Part shown: piece after piece, positions 1 through 5,073 of the stretch | Layout of the letters: every line of letters begins with the position of its first letter | Position numbering within the stretch: the first letter of the stretch is position 1 | Source of the DNA: Dehalococcoidales bacterium | GTDB taxonomy: Bacteria > Chloroflexota > Dehalococcoidia > Dehalococcoidales > UBA3254 | Assembly: GCA_028718465.1 (NCBI GenBank) | Contig: JAQULX010000151.1 | Span: 1-6,794, forward strand | Reading direction: 5' to 3' | DNA: 6,794 bases | Made by a program: the position numbers and the translations under genes | Notes under the pieces: generated by a model | The model's input: only the letters and a program-made list of their open reading frames with translations | The model's database searches: none | What the model was told of the DNA's origin: nothing

Positions 1-42
1 GTGGGCGACATTTATGCCTTTGATTTTGCAAGGAATAAATAA
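1..42 (+). CDS. C-terminal end of an upstream gene (partial)
   Basis: An open frame runs from the first base to a TAA at 40-42 and gives the tail VGDIYAFDFARNK. The next gene's Shine-Dalgarno site starts 8 bases after the stop, as expected between two genes of one operon. A second frame (from base 2) is open to a TGA at 50-52 and cannot be excluded as the real one. Too little is present to name a product. Confidence 0.4.
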   Translation: MGDIYAFDFARNK

Positions 43-50
43 TTCATATT

Positions 51-60
51 GAGGAGAAGG
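51..60 (+). promoter_or_regulatory. Shine-Dalgarno site supporting a TTG start at 65
   Basis: The purine run GAGGAGAAGG ends four bases before TTG at 65. Its AGGAG core (52-56) is eight bases from the start codon, which is good spacing. No ATG lies near, so this site decides in favour of the non-ATG start. Confidence 0.7.
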
Positions 61-64
61 ACAA

Positions 65-691
65 TTGCCAATAGTAAAAACTGAAAAGATAAACCTGAAT
101 GCCTACGGATTGAATAAGCCTCGTTACCAGGCAGATTTCGTCATCAAGTATCTTTTTGAGCCAAGAAGAGCGGTCTTCCAGGCGAAGTATCCTCCTGAAG
201 TTGCAGCTGCGCTACAAAAGGAATTTGCGGAAGCCAAAACCTTTGGAGAAGTGCGGGAAAAGTATATCAAGGGTTTAGAACAGTTCAAGAATTTCAATAT
301 AACTACCAAAAAAGTGATTTTATACCACATATCAGTCGGTAGCTATGATAGTGGCTATGCTCATAGGGATGAGCCTGACAGGTTGCATATAGACATAGAA
401 GCCGGTGTATTTGAAGAACAAGAGACTACTTCTGCTGCTGGTGACAAACATTACGACTATATCAAAGTAGAGGGTGCGTTTAATTTCAATATGGGTTATC
501 CTACCTGGAGTAGAAGCCATCGTCATAGTTCCCAACTACCCTATACCGAGGAAAATGAGAAGTTCTTCCTTTACATTGCTGAACATATGAGGATTCTTAT
601 CGCGCAACTGCATGAGATTGACGATCCCGCGAAGCTGGAAGGTTTCATTAATGCCGGAAGGCTGCTGCCAATTGGGAAAGCAGATAATTAA
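65..691 (+). CDS. Hypothetical protein, 208 aa, TTG start
   Basis: I do not recognise a family. The protein is soluble-looking, with no signal peptide or membrane segment. The N-terminal half (about residues 30-80) is charged and probably helical. The middle has a His/Asp/Glu-rich stretch (HRDEPDRLHIDIEAGVFEEQ, about residues 100-120), followed by an aromatic segment with a His cluster (SRSHRHSS, about residues 148-155). The C-terminal 50 residues look helical. The His and acidic residues could bind metal, but no known catalytic motif is evident. The TTG start is chosen because a strong Shine-Dalgarno site sits just upstream. It is the first complete gene of the plus-strand run and is followed after 24 bases by the next gene, so the two are probably co-transcribed. 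It is a real gene by length, start signal and context; its function is unknown. Confidence 0.85.
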   Translation: MPIVKTEKINLNAYGLNKPRYQADFVIKYLFEPRRAVFQAKYPPEVAAALQKEFAEAKTFGEVREKYIKGLEQFKNFNITTKKVILYHISVGSYDSGYAHRDEPDRLHIDIEAGVFEEQETTSAAGDKHYDYIKVEGAFNFNMGYPTWSRSHRHSSQLPYTEENEKFFLYIAEHMRILIAQLHEIDDPAKLEGFINAGRLLPIGKADN

Positions 692-703
692 CCTTATCTA
701 CAT

Positions 704-710
704 AGGAGGT
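704..710 (+). promoter_or_regulatory. Strong Shine-Dalgarno site for the gene at 716
   Basis: AGGAGGT lies five bases before ATG at 716, a near-perfect match to the 16S anti-Shine-Dalgarno. It suggests the downstream zinc-ribbon-like protein is translated efficiently. Confidence 0.7.
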
Positions 711-715
711 AAGAG

Positions 716-1114
716 ATGGTTTATATCAATGACGGGAAAGGTGGAAGTTATTTTATTACTGATCCTAGCGCATTGAGTGAAGAGGCAAAAAGTAAAATTC
801 GGGAAGAAGCAATCGTAGCAGCTCTCCACCAAAATTCCGAAGGTGAAATAAGAATAACTCAGAAAACTTCTCAACCAGAACATGGGGGTTCTTACTCGAC
901 GTACAGAATTAAGGAGATTTATATAGTCTGTCCACGCTGTAAAATTGGTCGATGGATAGTAGCAGCGTCAGTGTATAAATCCGGTTTTTCCGGCCTCTGC
1001 ACTAAATGCGTTACAGAATTGATGGACATGGCTTTTGCTCCTTACAGTAGGACGGCGCGTATTATTGCTCTGAGGAACAAAGTGGATGCTTCTCGGAAGA
1101 GATTGAGTAGATAA
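716..1114 (+). CDS. Hypothetical protein with a four-cysteine zinc-ribbon-like motif, 132 aa
   Basis: No named family is recognised. The visible hallmark is a pair of CxxC knuckles, C72-P-R-C75 and C95-T-K-C98, separated by 19 residues. This is the usual layout of a structural zinc ribbon. It is preceded by a helical, charged region (residues 18-40) and a Tyr/Ile strand leading into the first knuckle. The C-terminal third (residues 108-132) is rich in Arg and Lys and could contact nucleic acid. A zinc-stabilised nucleic-acid or protein-binding role is therefore plausible, but this is inference from motif and charge only. The start follows a strong Shine-Dalgarno site. A 69-base gap separates it from the next gene; I saw no convincing promoter or terminator there. 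Confidence 0.85.
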   Translation: MVYINDGKGGSYFITDPSALSEEAKSKIREEAIVAALHQNSEGEIRITQKTSQPEHGGSYSTYRIKEIYIVCPRCKIGRWIVAASVYKSGFSGLCTKCVTELMDMAFAPYSRTARIIALRNKVDASRKRLSR

Positions 1115-1183
1115 AAAGGGATTATCTACCTAATGTAAATCAAGTACAAGAAAAGAACGAATTGATAGGGAGGAAAAACTTTA

Positions 1184-1567
1184 ATGGCTGTCATTTCAGA
1201 GAAACCTATTTATTACTACATCAGGTACATGTCCCAAAAACCCCAAAAGGGTGCCCTGCTGGCTACTGTCTGTCTGGTACCTAAAACAGACGTGACGGAA
1301 ATCATCTGGCATCGTGGCGTGGCGCTCTGTTCTGTCAAAGATCAGTTCTCCCGTAAAATCGGGCGTAAGATTGCCTATGGTAGAGCGCTGCAGGCCATGG
1401 AGCATAGAGGTCATGTGAAACCGGTGATAGAAATCAATACCTTTGCTGCCGAGGCGTTGAGGATGCTGGCGCCTTATATTCACTATTTGTCTGAGCCGGC
1501 GCCGTTGCTTGAGCTTGACCCGCATGAGAAATATTTAATATCGAAACTGGATGAGAAGAAACAATAA
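1184..1567 (+). CDS. Hypothetical phage-type protein, 127 aa
   Basis: The family is not known to me by name. The protein is mixed alpha/beta without a signal peptide or membrane span. The N-terminal part is strand-like (YYYIRYM, then LLATVCLV). A basic segment follows, at about residues 45-70, with the pattern VKDQFSRKIGRKIAYGRAL, which may be a conserved core. The C-terminal 50 residues are helical and acidic. AGGGAGG (1167-1173) lies ten bases upstream of the ATG. The stop shares its last base with the ATG of the next gene, so the two are translationally coupled. The minus-strand open frame covering the same bases is a shadow. Confidence 0.8.
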   Translation: MAVISEKPIYYYIRYMSQKPQKGALLATVCLVPKTDVTEIIWHRGVALCSVKDQFSRKIGRKIAYGRALQAMEHRGHVKPVIEINTFAAEALRMLAPYIHYLSEPAPLLELDPHEKYLISKLDEKKQ

Positions 1568-1920
1568 TGTCAGTTGAATTGTTGGATGGACCATGTAAAG
1601 GAGCCTATCTGGTAAAGCGATGCCCTATGTTTTTGAGAGCGGTGCAGAACCGGACTGGGGAGACTGACATTCTTGACCAGATTAAAGATTCGCCGAAGAA
1701 AAATGAAACAATATTCATTTACATGATGGAGGGAAACCCCGGCTGGATTCATCTTTACATGTCCCCGAGGTCGAAATCCGGCTTCTACGCTACCGGAAAA
1801 TACCGGTATTTACCGGACATTCCCGGTGAGCAATTCCGCGATAATGCGGTCTGGCAGAGCTGGGCAACTGAGCAAATGAATATAATCTTACCGGAGTGCC
1901 CACAAGATGAAAGTAGCTAA
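1567..1920 (+). CDS. Hypothetical phage-type protein, 117 aa
   Basis: This is a small soluble protein of unknown function. It begins with VELLDGPCKGAYLVKR, then PMFLRAV, and contains ILDQIKDSP and ETIFIYMMEG further on. I associate this general pattern with small uncharacterised phage accessory proteins, but no function is known to me. The start is set by a one-base overlap with the preceding stop (TAATG at 1565-1569). The 3' end overlaps the next gene by 14 bases. Its DNA contains an unusual run of TACCGG repeats spaced exactly 10 bases apart (1791-1826), described separately. Confidence 0.8.
   Translation: MSVELLDGPCKGAYLVKRCPMFLRAVQNRTGETDILDQIKDSPKKNETIFIYMMEGNPGWIHLYMSPRSKSGFYATGKYRYLPDIPGEQFRDNAVWQSWATEQMNIILPECPQDESS
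1791..1826 (+). repeat. Four TACCGG-type repeats with 10-bp spacing
   Basis: TACCGG occurs at 1791, 1801 and 1811, and TCCCGG (one mismatch) at 1821, each exactly 10 bases after the last. The intervening four bases differ (AAAA, TATT, ACAT). The array lies inside a coding sequence, but the period is not a multiple of three, so it does not encode a repeated peptide. One-helical-turn spacing is what a cooperative DNA-binding protein would use. However, TACCGG also occurs singly at several other places in the window (for example near 1889, 5192 and 5448), so chance is possible. Confidence 0.45.
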
Positions 1921-2134
1921 TGTAGCAGTGAAGTGTCCGATCTGTGGGGAGAGTAAATATATCCAGTCATTAGGGAGAGTCAAACTCGACGGGCTTGATC
2001 CTTTAATGGAGAAGTTTATTTGTAAACGCGAGTCTATAGAATGGGAAAAAGATGACTTTAAGGTGAAAAGACGCTACTGCTGTGATACCGTCTTTTATGT
2101 AGCGCCCACTCCTAAATTTCGGGATAAGGAGTAA
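1907..2134 (+). CDS. Small Cys-rich, probably zinc-binding protein, 75 aa
   Basis: A CPIC knuckle lies at residues 10-13, followed by C39 and a vicinal pair C58-C59. That is enough cysteines for one zinc site, with C10 and C13 as one half and C39 and C58 or C59 as the other. About half the remaining residues are charged, and the stretch at residues 40-57 is very Lys/Glu/Arg-rich. No named family is recognised. The ATG overlaps the end of the previous gene by 14 bases, with GGAG (1893-1896) ten bases upstream. The gene ends two bases before the GTG of the RusA-like gene, so it is part of the same transcript. A role as a small nucleic-acid-associated accessory factor is only a guess. Confidence 0.75.
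   Translation: MKVANVAVKCPICGESKYIQSLGRVKLDGLDPLMEKFICKRESIEWEKDDFKVKRRYCCDTVFYVAPTPKFRDKE
2126..2131 (+). promoter_or_regulatory. Shine-Dalgarno site supporting a GTG start at 2136
   Basis: AAGGAG ends four bases before GTG at 2136 and lies within the end of the upstream gene. The ATG at 2134 reads out of frame and stops after eight codons, so GTG is the only sensible start for the RusA-like protein. Confidence 0.65.
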
Positions 2135-2135
2135 T

Positions 2136-2531
2136 GTGGGACAATCCAATAAGATTGTAATTACGTTTAGTGACCTGCCTTACGTCGAGCTGAGAGCCAA
2201 TTATCACAAGAGCAACTTCTGGGGGCAGCGTTCTGAGTCGACAAAGATAGCCAGGGATGAAGCGTATAAACTGGCCGTGGATTACAGAAATAAGTACCTC
2301 GTCAGAAAGAAGATCGATACCTGTACTATTGAAGAAGTCTTTTACGTCGATAATAAACAGAGGCGAGATATCGAAGGTTTAATGTATGCGGTTAAGCCGT
2401 GGATCGATGGTATTGTTGATGCCGGCATCATTGTCGACGACAGTTGGCGACATGTAAAGAAGCTCAGCGGAGAAATTGTTTTTAAAAAAGGCGAAAGATA
2501 CACGGAAATAATCATTAAGGAGGTGCTATGA
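2136..2531 (+). CDS. rusA: RusA-like Holliday junction resolvase (crossover junction endodeoxyribonuclease)
   Basis: RusA enzymes are small dimeric, Mg-dependent endonucleases that cut four-way DNA junctions; lambdoid and many other phages carry them. At 131 aa the length fits the family. The N-terminal segment (residues 14-32, LPYVELRANYHKS then FWGQRS) corresponds to the usual Leu-Pro-Pro-x-x-x-Asn region. The signature follows at residues 76-107: RRD(78)-I-E(80), then VKPWIDG (86-92), VDAGIIVDD (94-102) and W104. D78, E80 and the D101/D102 pair occupy the positions of the catalytic acids. In most relatives the second acid is Asp followed by Asn (DxDN); here it is Glu followed by Gly, a notable departure. 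The gene starts with GTG and overlaps the next gene by four bases (ATGA). Its neighbours, a Pol X-type enzyme and a nuclease, fit a DNA recombination and repair module. Confidence 0.82.
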   Translation: MGQSNKIVITFSDLPYVELRANYHKSNFWGQRSESTKIARDEAYKLAVDYRNKYLVRKKIDTCTIEEVFYVDNKQRRDIEGLMYAVKPWIDGIVDAGIIVDDSWRHVKKLSGEIVFKKGERYTEIIIKEVL

Positions 2532-3031
2532 AATATGAAAATGCATTGGCAATCGCCGAAGATATCGTAGAACAGCTCCGGCCGTTCTGCGACCGTATCG
2601 AGATCGCCGGCAGCATTCGGAGAAAGAAGTCCTGGGTTAAGGACATTGACCTGGTCTGCATTCCGAATAATCAGGGACGGTTTATCGCTGTTCTGCAGAA
2701 GATGGGGCTGATTAAGAGCGGAGCTGGTAAACTAATCAGGGTAGAACTCCAATATGGATTTTCCCCAGGCATCATGCTTGATGTCTACATTGCTACTCCG
2801 GATATATGGGCTACTCTTCTTCTCATAAGGACCGGTAGCGTCAAACACAATGTTAGTTTATGCATGAGAGCTAAGCAACTGGGGATGAAGCTCCATGCCG
2901 ATGGTACCGGTCTTTTTAAGATAGTAGCTCAGGGGTGCGAAGGCGTAGAGGTTCGTATTGCCGGCGATACAGAGGAAAGTATTTTCGAGAAGCTGGGATT
3001 GCCCTATTTGCCTCCGGAGAAGAGAGAGTAA
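2528..3031 (+). CDS. Pol X-type nucleotidyltransferase (DNA polymerase beta-like palm and thumb only)
   Basis: Family X polymerases fill short gaps during repair using a palm with GS and three carboxylates, plus a thumb. All are visible: G28-S29 followed by R31-R32, D39-x-D41 (KDIDLV), and D85 in a LDVYIA strand. Next come the RTGS turn (101-104) with H107-N108, and a thumb-like C-terminus in which IFEKLGL leads to LPPEKRE (152-167), the characteristic ending of this family. At 167 aa the protein lacks the N-terminal helix-hairpin-helix lyase/DNA-binding domain and any PHP domain of bacterial PolX. It is therefore a minimal palm-thumb protein of the type seen in phages and plasmids. It could add nucleotides to DNA ends or gaps, or act as another nucleotidyltransferase; the substrate cannot be read from sequence. 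The ATG overlaps the RusA-like stop (ATGA), so the two products are translationally coupled and probably work in the same pathway. Confidence 0.85.
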   Translation: MKYENALAIAEDIVEQLRPFCDRIEIAGSIRRKKSWVKDIDLVCIPNNQGRFIAVLQKMGLIKSGAGKLIRVELQYGFSPGIMLDVYIATPDIWATLLLIRTGSVKHNVSLCMRAKQLGMKLHADGTGLFKIVAQGCEGVEVRIAGDTEESIFEKLGLPYLPPEKRE

Positions 3032-3174
3032 TGTACAAAGTTTATTACAATTTGGGAGGCGAGTTACATATGGTCAGTTGTGGTAGCGGCCCGGAAGCGG
3101 GTCCTTACGCTTGGCGTATCGTGATGGGCTACCTTGAATATGGAGCATGGCTCGAGTGGGAGAAGAAAGTATGA
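3031..3174 (+). CDS. Small orphan protein, 47 aa
   Basis: I chose ATG at 3031 because it overlaps the TAA of the Pol X-like gene by one base (TAATG) and purine-rich GGAGAAGAGAG lies just upstream. The same frame is open further up, to an ATG at 2935, but that would mean a 97-base overlap with the Pol X gene and an Arg-rich shadow peptide. The product is aromatic-rich (five Tyr and three Trp in 47 residues) with no recognised motif. It ends in an ATGA overlap with the ASCH gene, which supports its being translated. Function unknown. Confidence 0.6.
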   Translation: MYKVYYNLGGELHMVSCGSGPEAGPYAWRIVMGYLEYGAWLEWEKKV

Positions 3175-3626
3175 AAGCATTATCAGGATTCGCAGAGTGG
3201 TTTTGGCTTTTAGCCAAGAACATCAAGCCGGTAGAAAACCGGGTTTGGTCACTTTATCATTATCTTGATCGTAAAGAGTTGCCGCTCCGCGTTTATCTGC
3301 ATGCCAGCAAGACTAAGACGCCGGCTACTGAAATTAAGTTCATACGTTCTCACTTAACTCCCCAGCAGCTCACGGAATTTGATTCTGTGGACTGGACTAT
3401 TTATCGCGGCACCATAATTGGCGAGGTCACTATCATCGCTGAAATATACGATGCTGTATGTGGAATAATAGCAGGTGACTACACTGATATTGCAAAATCT
3501 GGCTGGTATTTCGGTCCCTACGGCTTCGTTGTCGAGAAGGGTATCCTCTATGATAAGCCCATATCATACAAAGGGCAACTTGGTTTCTTCAAAGTGAATC
3601 TGCCACCCCATGCCCCGCAAGTATAA
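3171..3626 (+). CDS. ASCH-domain protein, 151 aa
   Basis: ASCH domains are PUA-like beta-barrels that bind RNA or modified nucleosides. Some bacterial members are ribonucleases or amidohydrolases acting on modified cytidine. Typical elements are present in order: KPVENRVW at residues 19-26, the strand RVYLHASK (40-47), GTIIGEVTIIAEI (80-92), and the C-terminal GWYFGPYGFVVEKG (111-124) leading into KPISYKGQLGFFKV (129-142). Length is normal for a single-domain ASCH protein. I take ATG at 3171 (ATGA overlap with the preceding stop, GGGAGAAG about six bases upstream) rather than the in-frame ATG at 3147, which would add eight residues. It ends the tightly packed operon; a 103-base gap follows. 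In phages the role of such proteins is unproven. RNA binding or nucleoside metabolism is plausible. Confidence 0.8.
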   Translation: MKALSGFAEWFWLLAKNIKPVENRVWSLYHYLDRKELPLRVYLHASKTKTPATEIKFIRSHLTPQQLTEFDSVDWTIYRGTIIGEVTIIAEIYDAVCGIIAGDYTDIAKSGWYFGPYGFVVEKGILYDKPISYKGQLGFFKVNLPPHAPQV

Positions 3627-3729
3627 CGTCTAAAATCATAGAAATTGTCAAGTGTAGAGAGATTTTGGGGGTTGAAAGCATCCCTTTAATAACTTCATCA
3701 TCACGAAAATATTAATTAAGGAGGAAGAA
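3627..3729 (+). other. Intergenic gap upstream of the collagen-like lipoprotein gene
   Basis: This is the longest non-coding stretch within the plus-strand run. It is AT-rich, with candidate promoter fragments (TTGTCA at 3645, TTGAAA at 3672, TTTAAT at 3685), but no pair has acceptable spacing. AAAATC (3632-3637) and GATTTT (3661-3666) could pair across a 23-base loop, which is too weak to call a terminator. The gap may hold a promoter for the lipoprotein gene, but I cannot demonstrate one. Confidence 0.35.
3718..3724 (+). promoter_or_regulatory. Strong Shine-Dalgarno site supporting a TTG start at 3730
   Basis: AAGGAGG ends five bases before TTG at 3730. The first residues after this TTG form a textbook lipoprotein signal peptide, which independently supports the non-ATG start. 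Confidence 0.75.
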
Positions 3730-4398
3730 TTGAAACGTAGAATTTTCGTGTTTTTCGCTATTGTGGTGGTATTAGTGCTTGTGCTGGGACTCGCCGGTTG
3801 CAAGACAAAAACGGTTGCTGGGCCGCAAGGATCTAAGGGCGATACTGGAGCTGCCGGTATCGGAATCTCGACTGCGGTAGTCGATGCTGATGGAAACCTG
3901 ATTCTTACTATGACCGATGGCTCAACCATCAATGCAGGTCTTGTGAAAGGAGACCAGGGTAATACCGGCGCTGACGGTGCCGATGGAATTGGCATAGAGG
4001 GACCTGCCGGTCCTCAAGGAGAGCAGGGTGTTGGAATTGCTTCTATGAAAGTTTCTCCTGATGGTAACCTGATAGTTACCTTAACCGATGGCACAGTCAT
4101 TAACGCTGGTTATGTCCGCGGTTACCAGGGAGATCAAGGGCCGCAGGGCCCACAGGGTGATACCGGGGTCGGTATTGTTAGTATCGTCGATAATCTCGAC
4201 GGGACTATGACTATCAACATGACTGATGGTTCTAGCTACACAGTGACATTGCCACAGGGCGAAGATGGGGTTTCGGTTGTCAACGTCTACTTTCGCACCT
4301 GGTATTATAGCTGGGATATATGGCATATGTCTCCCCATCACAACTTGATGGTTGTGTTATCTGACGGCACTGAAATAGATGCCGGTCAAATAGACTAA
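3730..4398 (+). CDS. Collagen-like lipoprotein with interleaved beta-module repeats, 222 aa
   Basis: The TTG start gives a signal peptide: K2-R3-R4, a hydrophobic core at residues 5-22, then the lipobox LAGC with Cys24 as the lipid-modified residue. The mature protein should be anchored on the outside of the cytoplasmic membrane, or sorted onward in a diderm. It alternates two elements. Gly-X-Y stretches lie at about residues 31-45, 74-102 (one break near 86-88), 131-148 and 177-180. Between them are four copies of a ~30-residue module centred on DGNLI, T-x-TDG and INAG (about 44-73, 102-131, 147-176 and 181-222). The last copy is diverged and carries an aromatic/His insert (residues 187-204). 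Collagen-like tracts usually form trimers, so a stalk-like surface trimer is plausible. A phage-encoded lipoprotein could alter the host surface or block superinfection; that is inference. It could also be a host gene carried on the element. Confidence 0.85.
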   Translation: MKRRIFVFFAIVVVLVLVLGLAGCKTKTVAGPQGSKGDTGAAGIGISTAVVDADGNLILTMTDGSTINAGLVKGDQGNTGADGADGIGIEGPAGPQGEQGVGIASMKVSPDGNLIVTLTDGTVINAGYVRGYQGDQGPQGPQGDTGVGIVSIVDNLDGTMTINMTDGSSYTVTLPQGEDGVSVVNVYFRTWYYSWDIWHMSPHHNLMVVLSDGTEIDAGQID

Positions 4399-4407
4399 CA
4401 GCGAAAA

Positions 4408-4442
4408 TTCCGTGGGGTATCTGCATAAGATACCTCACGGAA
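4408..4442 (+). terminator. Long hairpin between the lipoprotein and papain-like genes
   Basis: Arms 4408-4421 (TTCCGTGGGGTATC) and 4429-4442 (GATACCTCACGGAA) pair over 14 bp with a single G-T wobble and a 7-base loop (TGCATAA). No T-run follows on the plus strand. On the minus strand the stem is followed by TTTTCGC. It may therefore attenuate or stabilise the plus transcript, or stop antisense transcription, rather than act as a full plus-strand terminator. The next gene's Shine-Dalgarno site begins only five bases downstream. Confidence 0.55.
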
Positions 4443-4447
4443 AATCC

Positions 4448-4454
4448 AAGGAGG
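4448..4454 (+). promoter_or_regulatory. Strong Shine-Dalgarno site for the gene at 4462
   Basis: AAGGAGG lies seven bases before ATG at 4462 and just after the hairpin. A change in folding of the hairpin could affect ribosome access. Confidence 0.7.
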
Positions 4455-4461
4455 CTCGACT

Positions 4462-5073
4462 ATGACTCTTGAAAATAACTCACCGATACAATTGGCTATT
4501 GTTCCCGGAGACGTTGTAATAAACCCCTCAGATTACAGGATAGGTGACTTTGTTCTTTTTGAGGGTGATGGTCCAGCCTTTACAGTTCTATCATGGATGC
4601 TCGGCAATTTCAGTGAAGAATGGAGAAACTTGCCGTATAAACCCTGGCACGTTGGTTTTATATCTCACATATCAGATGTAGGTACTGTATGGGTTTGTGA
4701 GGCGAAGGGCGGTGAAGGTATTACCGAATCGAACCTTTTCTCTTTCAAAGAGCCTTACCTGGTATTCAGATGGTTTGATAGCCCTCCAGATCCACTTATT
4801 GTCAAAGCGTTTATCGATGAGTACCGTGGGGAGAAGTATGACGCATTCTGGGGCTATGCGTTTGTAATCCTCTGGTATGGCTGTCGCCGGTGGCCGTTGA
4901 TCATAGACTATAACTGGATGTGCTGGGAGTGGCTATGGTTCTTCGCGATGACCTTCGGGAAGCCTATCACTAATATACACAAGTATCCTTTCCTGCCGTT
5001 ACTCCTTGATAAACTTCATTACCCGGGTTGGTCAAGGAATAGATGCTTGCTGCCCCGAGAGAAAATATTATGA
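4462..5073 (+). CDS. Permuted papain/NlpC-P60-like (YiiX/DUF830-type) protein, 203 aa
   Basis: The order of motifs matches circularly permuted papain-fold hydrolases, in which the His precedes the Cys. An RIGDFVLF strand (26-33) is followed by W62-H63-V-G-F, then V78-C-E80-A with a downstream GGEGI (83-87), then YDAFWGYAF (126-134), and finally N151-W-M-C154-W-E. I propose H63, E80 and C154 as the active-site set. The family includes amidases and peptidases acting on peptidoglycan peptides or lipid-linked amides. The protein is unusually rich in Trp, and about residues 128-165 are hydrophobic enough to suggest membrane association; there is no signal peptide. Beside a predicted lipoprotein it may act on the cell envelope, possibly in lysis, but a structural or inactive role is also possible. 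It ends in an ATGA overlap with the nuclease gene. Confidence 0.65.
   Translation: MTLENNSPIQLAIVPGDVVINPSDYRIGDFVLFEGDGPAFTVLSWMLGNFSEEWRNLPYKPWHVGFISHISDVGTVWVCEAKGGEGITESNLFSFKEPYLVFRWFDSPPDPLIVKAFIDEYRGEKYDAFWGYAFVILWYGCRRWPLIIDYNWMCWEWLWFFAMTFGKPITNIHKYPFLPLLLDKLHYPGWSRNRCLLPREKIL

Noticed and set aside
1196..1525. Minus-strand open frame of 109 codons
   Set aside because: It lies wholly inside a plus-strand gene with a Shine-Dalgarno site and operon context; its Arg/His-rich product looks like an antisense shadow.
2935..3030. Upstream extension of the 47-aa gene to ATG at 2935
   Set aside because: It would overlap the Pol X-like gene for 97 bases with an Arg-rich, shadow-like peptide; ATG at 3031 sits in a TAATG overlap and is better placed.
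3147..3170. Upstream start for the ASCH gene
   Set aside because: ATG at 3171 has the ATGA overlap and a purine-rich site upstream; the first recognisable ASCH residues lie well after it.
3632..3666. AAAATC / GATTTT inverted repeat as a terminator after the ASCH gene
   Set aside because: Six AT-rich base pairs across a 23-base loop would not form a stable terminator.
3645..3690. Promoter from TTGTCA or TTGAAA with TTTAAT
   Set aside because: The spacings between these elements (about 34 and 7 bases) are not compatible with a sigma-70-type promoter.
3648..3995. Minus-strand open frame of 115 codons rich in Pro, Ala and Ser
   Set aside because: It is the reverse reading of the collagen-like Gly-X-Y DNA, which gives Pro/Ala/Ser repeats automatically; it runs against a strongly supported gene.
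4081..4341. Minus-strand frame of 86 codons
   Set aside because: It is a shadow of the lipoprotein gene, with no Shine-Dalgarno site or neighbouring minus-strand genes.
5043..5069. Upstream start for the MmcB-like gene
   Set aside because: It adds nine residues inside the preceding gene; ATG at 5070 fits the ATGA coupling seen elsewhere in the window.
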